Shown here: in pieces, positions 51,840 through 59,423 of the stretch
How positions within the stretch are numbered: the first letter of the stretch is position 1
Layout: every line of letters begins with the position of its first letter
NCBI GenBank assembly: GCA_015063805.1
Contig: SVTK01000004.1
Span: 1 to 64,000, forward strand
Length of the DNA stretch: 64,000 nucleotides
DNA from: Oscillospiraceae bacterium
Lineage (GTDB): Bacteria; Bacillota; Clostridia; Oscillospirales; CAG-272
Reading direction: 5' to 3'
Program-made: the position numbers and the translations under genes
Notes under the pieces: model-generated
Databases searched by the model: none
Told to the model about the DNA's origin: nothing
Seen by the model: only the letters and a program-made list of their open reading frames with translations

Positions 51840-53903
51840 TCAAATGCGGCGCACGTCACCCCGGGGGGCTTTCCCCACGCGGGCGGCGGTGATGATCTCA
51901 TCCACCTCGGCGGCGTTCTCCACCGTGAAGAGATAGTGATGCACCGTCACCCCGGCGCTCCGCACCTGAGGAAGGCGGTCCAGCATATAGGTGGGGCGGG
52001 AATTGAGCACCACCGTGCGGTGATCCCATGCCCGGAGCATGGGGAAACGCACCCCGCGGCGGTCAGTGAGCGTCGCCCGGCCGGCGGCGCAGGCGGCACA
52101 ATCGGCCACCTCACGAATGGCGCATTTTTCCAACAGCATCAAGGGCACGCGGCCGTAGACCACCGCCGCTTTTCCCGCGCGGTGGGCCGTGGGCAGATCC
52201 CGCAGCTGGGGCAGAGTCAACTCGGGGGAAAGGAGGCAATCCTCCACCCCAAGCCCGGCAAGCGCGGTGAGCGTTTCGGCGGAGGTGACGTTAAAACGGA
52301 AATCGCCGTGAACATCCAGCCCCGCATCCCGGGCCAAATCAATATGTCCCAGGTTGCCCACAAGGGCCCGGCTCACCCCCTGCGCCTTGGCACGGGCAAG
52401 CAACTCCCGCACCGCATCCCGCTCACGGGGCAGGATTACGGGGGGAAGGATAACGCCGTCGGGGCAGAGGGCGGGAGCACCCTCACGGTAAACCTCCAGG
52501 GGGAGGTAGATCACATCAAAGAAATCCCGCGCCGCAGGAGTAATCTGCGCGATCGAGGCAAAGCGGGCGATCCGCGCTTCCCGCGCATCGGGTGCAGGGA
52601 TCGGACAGGGCTGATACTTCCCTGCCGAAAACTCGGAATGGGGCGTATGGGTTTTGGCCATCAGGGCAGAGATAGCATCCCGCCGCAGGGCGTTAAGCCG
52701 GGAAACCGGCACCATCAGTCCCTCATCCAGGGCGAGGCTGATCTCCTCTGCCCGGTAGGGAGTTCCCCCCAGCTTGCCCAGGCAGCGCAGGACGGCATCC
52801 CTGTCCAGGGGTGCGGTGCGGGCGGGCTCGGGAACATCCCCCGTTACTGTCACGGTATGCTCCCCGGCCGTGGCGGTCAGGGCAATGGGACGGCCGGAAC
52901 GGATCTCGGCCGAAAGGGAAATGGGGGCGGTGCGGGTGATGGCGCGGAAGGGCTCCAGCTGTCGGGAGGCAGTCTTGTCGGCCTCGGAACGGACACCCAG
53001 CATCTGCCGGGAGGGCACATTCTGTGTCCCCACCAGGCCCCGGAAGTAGGCATCGGTAAAACCGCCGCGGGAAAAAATATCGGCCAGCTGCCGCAGCTCG
53101 GCAGCATCGGCGCCGCGACGCTCATTCAAGAGGCGCCGCCAGATGGAAACCACATCCCGCACGTATTCGGGGGACTTCATCCGCCCCTCGATCTTCAGGG
53201 ATGCCACCCCCAGGTCAATGAGGGCGGGCACATGGGGAGCCAGGGTCAGATCCTTGAGGCTGAGGGGATAGCTCTGCTTCCCGCCCACGGGATAGGGCAG
53301 GCGGCAGGGCTGGGCACATTCTCCCCGGTTGCCGCTCCGGCCTCCCACAAGGGAACTGAAGAGGCACTGTCCCGAATGGGACACGCAAAGCGCCCCGTGG
53401 ATGAACATCTCAATCTCAATAGGGGATTCCCGCACCAGGTCGGCGAGATCGGCGCGGGAGAGTTCTCTGGCGCAGACCATACGGGTGAAGCCCAGTTCAG
53501 CCAAAGCTTTCGCCGCCTCAGCGTTGTGGCCGCTGGCCTGGGTGGAGGCATGGAGAGCCAGCTCGGGAATATGCCGCCGCAGCGTGGCCGCAACCCCAAG
53601 GTCAGCCACAATCAGAGCATCAACCCCGGCGCGATAGGCCTCCTCGGCCGCACGCAGGCAGGCATCCTGCTCACGGTCGGACACCAGCGTATTGAGGGTC
53701 ACATAGGCCTTGACCCCGTAAGCGTGACAGCGGGCAGCCGCCTCGCCCATGGCATCCCCGCCGAAATTCTGCGCCAGCATCCGGGCATTGAAGGCCGAAC
53801 CGCCGAAATAAACGGCATCGGCCCCCCCCTCAATGGCGGCATCCAGGGCGGCGGGAGAGCCCGCCGGGGCAAGCAGCTCGGGAAGTGCGGTTCTCCCGGT
53901 CAC
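51840..53903 (-). CDS. Peptidase U32-family protein with extended C-terminus
   Basis: A 687-residue cytoplasmic protein. The N-terminal half is the U32 collagenase-like barrel: LLAPAGSPAALDAAIEGGADAVYFGG, then MFIHGALCVSHSGQCLFSS and GNRGECAQPCR, the cysteine-rich segment that in related enzymes binds iron-sulfur. The second half matches the DUF3656-type extension of long U32 proteins. Related proteins (RlhA, TrhP/YegQ) hydroxylate RNA bases, so a peptidase activity is doubtful. It lies between zapA (four-base overlap) and maf. Confidence 0.88.
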   Translation of the reverse strand: MTGRTALPELLAPAGSPAALDAAIEGGADAVYFGGSAFNARMLAQNFGGDAMGEAAARCHAYGVKAYVTLNTLVSDREQDACLRAAEEAYRAGVDALIVADLGVAATLRRHIPELALHASTQASGHNAEAAKALAELGFTRMVCARELSRADLADLVRESPIEIEMFIHGALCVSHSGQCLFSSLVGGRSGNRGECAQPCRLPYPVGGKQSYPLSLKDLTLAPHVPALIDLGVASLKIEGRMKSPEYVRDVVSIWRRLLNERRGADAAELRQLADIFSRGGFTDAYFRGLVGTQNVPSRQMLGVRSEADKTASRQLEPFRAITRTAPISLSAEIRSGRPIALTATAGEHTVTVTGDVPEPARTAPLDRDAVLRCLGKLGGTPYRAEEISLALDEGLMVPVSRLNALRRDAISALMAKTHTPHSEFSAGKYQPCPIPAPDAREARIARFASIAQITPAARDFFDVIYLPLEVYREGAPALCPDGVILPPVILPRERDAVRELLARAKAQGVSRALVGNLGHIDLARDAGLDVHGDFRFNVTSAETLTALAGLGVEDCLLSPELTLPQLRDLPTAHRAGKAAVVYGRVPLMLLEKCAIREVADCAACAAGRATLTDRRGVRFPMLRAWDHRTVVLNSRPTYMLDRLPQVRSAGVTVHHYLFTVENAAEVDEIITAARVGKAPRGDVRRI

Positions 53904-54247
53904 TGCTTGTCCTCCTCCAGGGAGGATTCAAAGGTCCGCTGGCCGCAGGCGCGCAGACGGGCATTCGCCTTCTCAAGATCGGCCTTGAGCTGCGCGATTT
54001 TGGCCTCAGCGAAGGTCAACTCAGCCTCCAGGGTCTTCACCCGGCGCTGGGCGCGGAACTTGTCCGCACAGTAGTCCAGGGCGCAGAGCAGGGCGGCCTC
54101 GGTCTTGGAGCAATGGCGGGACCGGGTATTGATCTCCCGGATCCGGCGGTCGATGGTGGTAACCAGCTCATTGACCGAGCTCTCAGACTCTTCGGTCAGG
54201 ACATTCATCTCCATGTCAGCAATGGTAATGGTGTATCTGGATTTCAT
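53900..54247 (-). CDS. zapA: Cell division protein ZapA
   Basis: A 115-residue FtsZ-associated protein that cross-links Z-ring filaments. The N-terminal beta-hairpin domain (YTITIADMEMNVLTEESESSV) and DRRIREINTRS are followed by a coiled coil from about residue 60 to 100. The first ATG of the frame (54262) has no ribosome site, whereas GGAGGAAG precedes 54247. It is the first gene of the leftward zapA-U32-maf-mreBCD-mrdA cluster, putting division and elongation genes together. Confidence 0.88.
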   Translation of the reverse strand: MKSRYTITIADMEMNVLTEESESSVNELVTTIDRRIREINTRSRHCSKTEAALLCALDYCADKFRAQRRVKTLEAELTFAEAKIAQLKADLEKANARLRACGQRTFESSLEEDKQ

Positions 54248-54289
54248 GCACACTTCCTCCATCTGTGGAATTTATTTTTGTCGGGGGTC

Positions 54290-54318
54290 TTGCAAAATAG
54301 AGCCGGGCGGGGTATAAT
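54290..54318 (+). promoter_or_regulatory. Promoter of proB
   Basis: TTGCAA (54290-54295), 17 bases and TATAAT (54313-54318). The leader of about 125 bases contains a small GCCGC/GCGGC hairpin at 54330-54345. Confidence 0.65.
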
Positions 54319-54445
54319 ATATTTATTATGCCGCTTTTCTGCGGCAAACTGTCGATTCATTATCTATTATACTATATTTTCGCGCATTTTGAAAGAGTTT
54401 TTGGTAAAATTCTCGCGCAGGAAAATAAGGAAAGCACGGTTTTTT

Positions 54446-55231
54446 ATGAAAAATTTGTCATCCGCTCAAAGAATTGTCATCAAAATCGGATCCTCTACGT
54501 TGACCCATCACACCGGACGGCTCAATCTCCGCCGCATTGACGCCCTGGTGAAGATCGTCAGCGACTTCAAAAATGCCGGGAAGCAGGTCATTCTGGTCTC
54601 CTCCGGTGCAGTCAGCGCAGGATTGGCACGGCTGGGGCTGGATCACCGCCCCCGCACCCCCGAGGAAAAGCAGGCGGTTGCCGCCGTGGGACAGAGCGAC
54701 CTGATGGCCATGTACGAGCGCTTCTTCTCGGTATTCGGTCACACCGTGGGACAGATTCTCATGACCCGGGATGTGGTGGATGATCCCGTCCGCCGCGCCG
54801 CCATCGAAAACACCTTCGAGTCCCTCCTGTCCCTTGGCTGTGTGCCCATTGTCAACGAAAACGATTCGGTATCCATTGAGGAGCTGAAGTTCGGCGGAAA
54901 TGATACCCTCTCGGCCTACGTTGCCCTGATCTGCCGGGCAGATCTGCTCATCAACCTCTCGGATGTGGACGGCCTTTACGATGCCGATCCCCGCAAACAC
55001 CCCAATGCCAAGCGTATTCCGATGGTGGAAGCCATTGATGAGAAGATCCTCGCTGCAGCCGGCGGTGCCGGTACCGAGCGGGGCACCGGCGGTATGGCCA
55101 CCAAACTCAAGGCCGCCGCCATCGTCACCGAGGCGGGCATTCCCATGTACATTCTCAACGGTGCCGATCCCACCATCCTCCACCGCCTGATGGACGGCGA
55201 AGAGGTGGGCACCTACTTCATGGCCCGCTGA
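54446..55231 (+). CDS. proB: Glutamate 5-kinase
   Basis: The first enzyme of proline synthesis, phosphorylating glutamate. The 261-residue protein is the short form: an amino-acid kinase domain with IVIKIGSSTLT, VSSGAVSAG, NENDSVS and GTGGMATKLKAA. It lacks the C-terminal PUA domain found in enterobacterial ProB. The open frame extends far upstream. The ATG at 54446 fits the family N-terminus, with AAGGAAA twelve bases before it. It is followed by a repeat block and proA. Confidence 0.93.
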   Translation: MKNLSSAQRIVIKIGSSTLTHHTGRLNLRRIDALVKIVSDFKNAGKQVILVSSGAVSAGLARLGLDHRPRTPEEKQAVAAVGQSDLMAMYERFFSVFGHTVGQILMTRDVVDDPVRRAAIENTFESLLSLGCVPIVNENDSVSIEELKFGGNDTLSAYVALICRADLLINLSDVDGLYDADPRKHPNAKRIPMVEAIDEKILAAAGGAGTERGTGGMATKLKAAAIVTEAGIPMYILNGADPTILHRLMDGEEVGTYFMAR

Positions 55232-55282
55232 ACACATAACGAACCCCCATCATCTTCTGTGTTCCCACCAACATCTGTCACG

Positions 55283-55445
55283 CCAAAGCCTCCCTCCGGG
55301 AGGGAGGTGGCGAGTGCGAAGCACGAGACGGAGGGAGCCTGCGCAACCGTACGGTTCAGCTGAAGCAAACGGTCACGCGCTCTCCCTCACCCGACTCCGT
55401 CGGGAGCTCCCTCCCGGAGGGAGCCTGACTGAGGTGGCACGAACA
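55283..55445. repeat. Family B repeat pair between proB and proA
   Basis: A first unit (55283-55340) has CCAAAGCCTCCCTCCGGG with its stem partner, GTGC-GAA-GCAC and GGAGGGAGCC. A second, degenerate unit follows, partly in inverted sense (CTCCCTCCCGGAGGGAGCC at about 55408-55426). The frame upstream of proA happens to be open through it but is not taken as coding. Confidence 0.78.
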
Positions 55446-55490
55446 GGGGAACACAAGAGAAAATCAGAACGTCCCAGAAAGGATACTGCC

Positions 55491-56741
55491 ATGGATATCA
55501 ACAACTACATCCGGGAGCTCTGCGCCGCCGCGCGCCGTGCAGCCCCTTCCCTCGCTTCGGCTTCCACTGCAAAAAAGAACGCCGCCCTCGCGGCCATGGC
55601 CGAAGGGCTGACCGCCGACTGTGCCTCCATTCTCGAAGCCAACGCCGCAGATCTTGCGGCCGCTGCCGGGAACGGTGTGCCCAAGACCATGCTGGACCGT
55701 CTCCGCCTGGATGAGGGGCGGATCCGCGGGATCTGCGATGCCCTCAGAGAGCTCTGCGCCCTGGCTGACCCCATCGGCTCGGGTGAGCGCTGGGTGCGTC
55801 CCAACGGCCTCTGCATCAACTGTGTCTGCGTCCCCATGGGTGTGGTGGGCATGATCTACGAAGCCCGCCCCAATGTGACGGTGGATGCCGCCGCCCTCTG
55901 CCTGAAGACAGGAAATGCCGTAGTTCTGCGGGGAGGCAAGGAGGCCATCGCCACCAACCGCGCCCTGGTGGCATCCATGAAAAAGAGCCTTGCCGCCGTG
56001 GGCATTGATCCCGATGTGATCGCGCTGGTAGAGCGCACTGAGCGTGAGGGCGTTTCCGCCATGCTCACCGCCAGAGGACTGCTGGACGTGGTCATTCCCC
56101 GGGGAGGTGCCGGGCTGATCCGCACGGTGGTGGAAAATGCCCGGGTTCCCGTGATCGAGACGGGGGCCGGCAACTGCCATCTCTATGTGGATGAATCGGC
56201 TGATCTCGACATGGCAGTGAAGGTGGCCATCAATGCCAAGGCTTCCCGTCCCTCGGTGTGCAATGCCGTGGAGACCATGCTGGTGCACGGGGCTGTGGCA
56301 GAGCAGTTCCTGCCCGCCTTTGCCCGGGCGGCTGAGGCGTATCACATTGAGCTGCGGGGCTGTCCCCGCACCTGTGCCGTGCTTCCCGAGGCGGTTCCCG
56401 CCGAGGAGAGCGACTGGGCAACCGAGTACAACGATTACATTCTTGCCGTCCGTGTGGTGGACACTCTGGACGAGGCCATTGCACACATCAACCGTTACAA
56501 CACCGGCCACAGTGAGGCCATCATGACCGCCTCCCGTGCCGCCGCCGCCCGCTTCCAGGCGGAGGTGGATGCCGCCGCCGTTTATGTCAACGCCTCCACC
56601 CGGTTCACCGACGGCGGAGAGTTTGGCTTCGGCGCCGAGATCGGCATCTCCACCCAGAAGCTCCACGCCCGCGGCCCCATGGGTCTGCGCGCCCTCACTA
56701 CCCAGAAGTACCTCATCGAGGGCGACGGGCAGGTTAGATAA
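55491..56741 (+). CDS. proA: Gamma-glutamyl phosphate reductase
   Basis: It reduces glutamyl phosphate to glutamate semialdehyde with NADPH. The 416-residue protein of the aldehyde dehydrogenase superfamily has GVVGMIYEARPNVTVDAAALCLKTGN, VIETGAGNCHLYVD, the active-site Cys in ASRPSVCNAVETMLVH and the C-terminal NASTRFTDGGEFGFGAEIGIS. AAAGGA seven bases before 55491 fixes the start. proB lies upstream, separated by 260 bases that hold only repeat sequence. Co-transcription with proB is likely. Confidence 0.95.
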   Translation: MDINNYIRELCAAARRAAPSLASASTAKKNAALAAMAEGLTADCASILEANAADLAAAAGNGVPKTMLDRLRLDEGRIRGICDALRELCALADPIGSGERWVRPNGLCINCVCVPMGVVGMIYEARPNVTVDAAALCLKTGNAVVLRGGKEAIATNRALVASMKKSLAAVGIDPDVIALVERTEREGVSAMLTARGLLDVVIPRGGAGLIRTVVENARVPVIETGAGNCHLYVDESADLDMAVKVAINAKASRPSVCNAVETMLVHGAVAEQFLPAFARAAEAYHIELRGCPRTCAVLPEAVPAEESDWATEYNDYILAVRVVDTLDEAIAHINRYNTGHSEAIMTASRAAAARFQAEVDAAAVYVNASTRFTDGGEFGFGAEIGISTQKLHARGPMGLRALTTQKYLIEGDGQVR

Positions 56742-56749
56742 GGCATTAC

Positions 56750-56783
56750 GTGGGGGAGCTTTTTTGAAAAAAAGCTCCCCCAC
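56750..56783. repeat. Family A palindrome after proA
   Basis: GTGGGGGAGC, TTTTTTGAAAAAAA and GCTCCCCCAC form the palindrome, followed by the ACCCCCGCAAAAAAACGG tail. Confidence 0.82.
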
Positions 56784-56812
56784 ACCCCCGCAAAAAAACG
56801 GCGCAAATAGGA

Positions 56813-56840
56813 TTGATCTGCGGTTTTTGCGGGGTATACA
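56813..56840 (+). promoter_or_regulatory. Possible promoter of the dehydrogenase gene
   Basis: TTGATC (56813-56818), 16 bases and TATACA (56835-56840), 35 bases before the start codon. Confidence 0.5.
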
Positions 56841-56874
56841 GGGGGGAATATATTACATTTTCGAGGTGAATACA

Positions 56875-57999
56875 ATGGGTTACTGTTATTGGAGTTATGA
56901 AACGCTGAACAAGCTTTGCCGTGATGCGTTCAGCAAATTTGGCTTTGACGCTGAAGAGGCGAAGATCGTCACCGATGTGCTGCTAATGTCCGACCTCTAC
57001 GGCATCGAGAGCCACGGGATGCAGCGGATGTACCGCTATTACAAGAGCATTCAGAAGGGCATGATCCACGTGGAGAACAAGGGCCGCGTGGTGTTTGAGA
57101 CTCCCGTTTCCGCCGTCATCGATGGTGAGGACGGCATGGGGCAGATCATCGGCCATCGGGCAATGGAGATGGCCATTGCGAAGGCTAAGACCGTGGGCAT
57201 CGGCATGGTGACGGTGCGCAATTCCAACCACTACGGCATTGCCGGATACTACGCCAAAATGGCCTGCGACGCGGGGCTGATCGGAATGTCCTGCACCAAC
57301 ACCAACCCCATCATGGTGCCCACCTACGGCCGCACCGCCATGCTGGGAACCAATCCCATTGCGGTGGCCATGCCTGCCGAGCCCTACGATTTCTTCTTTG
57401 ACGCCGCCACCACCGTGGTGACCCGCGGCAAGCTGGAAGTTTACAACAAGGAGGGCAAGGCGCTCCACGAGGGCTGGGCTCTGGACAAGGACGGCCATCC
57501 CTCCACCGATGCCGCAGACGTGCTGGGCAACATCTCGGCCCACCAGGGCGGCGGCATTATGCCCCTGGGCGGCAGCACCGAGGCCACCGGCAGCCATAAG
57601 GGCTACGGCTACGCCATGCTCTGCGAGATCTTCTCCTCCATTCTCTCCATGGGCACCACCTCCGACCGCACCGGTCTTGGCGGCAAAGGCGGCATCTGCC
57701 ACGGCTTTGTGGCCATTGATCCCGCCATCTTCGGGGATGCGGAGGGCATCCGCGCCCACCTGTCGGCCTACCTGCAAGCCCTCAGAGACGCCCCCAAGGC
57801 CGAGGGACAGGACCGCATCTACACCCACGGCGAAAAGGAGATCGCCGCCATGGAAAATATGCTCAAGAACGGAATCCCCGTCAACGAAAACACCATGGTG
57901 GAAGTGGAAGAAATGTGCCGCTATCTCGACATGGACTTCTCGGCCTACTTCGGCGACTACCGCCCCGGCGACACCGGATTTAAGGGGAATTTTTATTGA
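56875..57999 (+). CDS. Malate/L-lactate dehydrogenase-family oxidoreductase
   Basis: A 374-residue protein of the Ldh_2 family (malate, ureidoglycolate and sulfolactate dehydrogenases with a non-Rossmann NAD fold). Family segments are SDLYGIESHGMQR, the active-site His region VRNSNHYGIAGYYA, LGTNPIAVAMPA and GSHKGYGYAMLCEIF. The natural substrate cannot be told from sequence here. GAGGTG precedes the ATG. A longer open frame upstream runs antisense and through the repeat and is rejected. It lies between two family A palindromes. Confidence 0.88.
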   Translation: MGYCYWSYETLNKLCRDAFSKFGFDAEEAKIVTDVLLMSDLYGIESHGMQRMYRYYKSIQKGMIHVENKGRVVFETPVSAVIDGEDGMGQIIGHRAMEMAIAKAKTVGIGMVTVRNSNHYGIAGYYAKMACDAGLIGMSCTNTNPIMVPTYGRTAMLGTNPIAVAMPAEPYDFFFDAATTVVTRGKLEVYNKEGKALHEGWALDKDGHPSTDAADVLGNISAHQGGGIMPLGGSTEATGSHKGYGYAMLCEIFSSILSMGTTSDRTGLGGKGGICHGFVAIDPAIFGDAEGIRAHLSAYLQALRDAPKAEGQDRIYTHGEKEIAAMENMLKNGIPVNENTMVEVEEMCRYLDMDFSAYFGDYRPGDTGFKGNFY

Positions 58000-58010
58000 T
58001 AAAAGATAAT

Positions 58011-58046
58011 GTGGGGGATGCTTTTTTGAAAAAAAGCATCCCCCAC
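58011..58046. repeat. Family A palindrome after the dehydrogenase gene
   Basis: GTGGGGGATGC, TTTTTTGAAAAAAA and GCATCCCCCAC form the palindrome, followed by ACCCCCTACAAAAAACTTTT. Its third stem position carries an A/T pair where the 56750 copy lacks one. Confidence 0.82.
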
Positions 58047-58111
58047 ACCCCCTACAAAAAACTTTTCCCAATTACCTTTTGTGTTCCCATAAACAACAAG
58101 AAGAAAATGGA

Positions 58112-58131
58112 CGATAAATTGGAATTTATCG
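58112..58131. repeat. Left inverted repeat and palindrome beside the AT-rich acetyltransferase gene
   Basis: CGATAAATT-GG-AATTTATCG is itself a perfect palindrome. Its first 16 bases, CGATAAATTGGAATTT, occur in reverse complement at 58697-58712 on the other side of the acetyltransferase gene. Confidence 0.75.
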
Positions 58132-58136
58132 GTTAT

Positions 58137-58679
58137 TTATCCTGCAATTTCTTTTCTATAATAATCAGATTTTAAAATATAATAACAAATCGAATCAAAA
58201 ACTTCACCATCGAATCTTTTGTAACCTTGTTCTATTGTAATTTCATATTCAAATCCACAGTTTTCAAGAACTTTCTTGGACTTGATATTACCAGAAATAT
58301 GGAAAGCAGACAATAAATCTATGTTTAATTCATCAAACAGATATTTCATAATTTGTTTAATCGCTTCTGTCATATAGCCATTTCCCCAATAATTTTCAGA
58401 TAATACATAGTTTATCGATTTGGCATAAAACTTTCCGCGATTATGGTCGGGACAGACTCTAACACAGCCAATAACCTTTTTACTATCTTTTAGAGAAATT
58501 GCCCAGCGGTCATCATTTTCAATATACTCGTTCAAAACATCGAGGGTAACATTTATATTATCGTGAGGCTCCCAACCGCCCATGATAACCGAAGAATTTT
58601 TCATTATATCATGCAAATCATCGACATCAGACTCTCGCCATCCTCTTAAAATAAGACGTTGTGTTTCTAATGTTATCAT
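58137..58679 (-). CDS. GNAT-family N-acetyltransferase, AT-rich
   Basis: A 180-residue acetyltransferase like RimJ/RimL. It has TQRLILRGWRESD at the start, VIGCVRVCPDH, the acetyl-CoA loop region YWGNGYMTEAIKQIMKYLF and NIKSKKVLENCGF. The substrate may be a protein N-terminus or a small amine and cannot be fixed. Base use is strikingly AT-rich compared with every neighbour, pointing to recent gain. It is enclosed by 16-base inverted repeats at 58112 and 58697. GGAGG lies before the ATG. Confidence 0.85.
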   Translation of the reverse strand: MITLETQRLILRGWRESDVDDLHDIMKNSSVIMGGWEPHDNINVTLDVLNEYIENDDRWAISLKDSKKVIGCVRVCPDHNRGKFYAKSINYVLSENYWGNGYMTEAIKQIMKYLFDELNIDLLSAFHISGNIKSKKVLENCGFEYEITIEQGYKRFDGEVFDSICYYILKSDYYRKEIAG

Positions 58680-58696
58680 ATAGTGGGACCTCCGTC

Positions 58697-58712
58697 AAAT
58701 TCCAATTTATCG
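58697..58712. repeat. Right inverted repeat of the acetyltransferase cassette
   Basis: AAATTCCAATTTATCG, the exact reverse complement of 58112-58127, lies 18 bases upstream of the acetyltransferase start. Confidence 0.75.
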
Positions 58713-58803
58713 AACACATTATCATAGTCCGGAACACAATATCGAATTGGGACAAAAACTTTCAAAAATGAATTTGCCGCAAGTTTTTGCGGGGTCGAGG
58801 GGA

Positions 58804-58864
58804 GCTTTTTTGGAGCTTTGCTCCCAAAGCCCTCCTCGTGCGGGTGTGGGGCGCATAGCCCCAC
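58804..58864. repeat. Diverged family A repeat after the membrane protein gene
   Basis: A broken GGGAGC/GCTCCC stem is followed by the perfect hairpin GTGGGGC-GCATA-GCCCCAC (58846-58864). The pattern parallels 29565-29619 and lies at a leftward gene stop, where the last stem may also slow transcription. Confidence 0.6.
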
Positions 58865-58869
58865 GTTTT

Positions 58870-59412
58870 TTATACATTCAGCCAAACCGTAACCCCTGCG
58901 CACAGCACCAAGGCGGCAGCCAGCATGGCCCACAGGCCCACCGCAGCCCTGCGGCGGGCGCCGGGGCATCGGGCAGCAATGGCAAAGCGGAGCAGGTACG
59001 GCGCATGCTCCAGCAGAATCGTCTCCCCGTCCAGCTCCAGCCGAATCCCGGAGGGGGGCACGCGGAAGAGGGCGGCGAAGGGGAAGCAGCGGTATCCCAC
59101 GCCGCTGACCCGGCCGAGGTCAATGATCCGCTCGCCCCAGCGCAGGCGATGCTGTTCCAGCTCCCCCAGCACCCGACGGTCGAGCAGGCGGCCAAGCCCC
59201 CAGGCCGCAAGGCGCAGGGCAAGGGTGGCAAGGAAGAGCAGCAGGCAGGAAAGAATCATCTGCGCCGCGTCCCCCTGGGTAATGCCCTCCTTCCCTGCGG
59301 CGAGCCACAAGGGGAGGAAAAAGGCGGCGAACAGATCCCCCGCCAGGAAAAGATTCAGCGTGCCGCCCCACACGCGGCGGATGGGGAGGCTGTTGGGTTT
59401 CGTTTTGTTCAT
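58870..59412 (-). CDS. Unknown membrane protein
   Basis: A 180-residue protein of no family I recognise. There are two hydrophobic helices at about residues 20-40 and 50-70, a central beta-rich stretch (GERIIDLGRVSGVGYRCFPF, then IRLELDGETILLEHAPYLLRFA) and a last helix at about 155-177. The middle resembles a PH-like domain between membrane segments, but this is only an impression. It starts 11 bases after the serine dehydratase stop and may be co-transcribed with it. Confidence 0.7.
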   Translation of the reverse strand: MNKTKPNSLPIRRVWGGTLNLFLAGDLFAAFFLPLWLAAGKEGITQGDAAQMILSCLLLFLATLALRLAAWGLGRLLDRRVLGELEQHRLRWGERIIDLGRVSGVGYRCFPFAALFRVPPSGIRLELDGETILLEHAPYLLRFAIAARCPGARRRAAVGLWAMLAAALVLCAGVTVWLNV

Positions 59413-59423
59413 GGGTTTCCCTC

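Noticed and set aside
55314-55490. N-terminal extension of proA through the family B repeat
   Set aside because: The repeat-encoded residues do not fit the ProA family, and a good ribosome site lies before 55491.
58676-58969. A 97-residue open frame upstream of the acetyltransferase gene, ending DKLEFDGGPTI
   Set aside because: It runs through a repeat and antisense to nothing conserved, without a ribosome site. The curious DKLEF match on both sides of the cassette comes from the inverted repeat.
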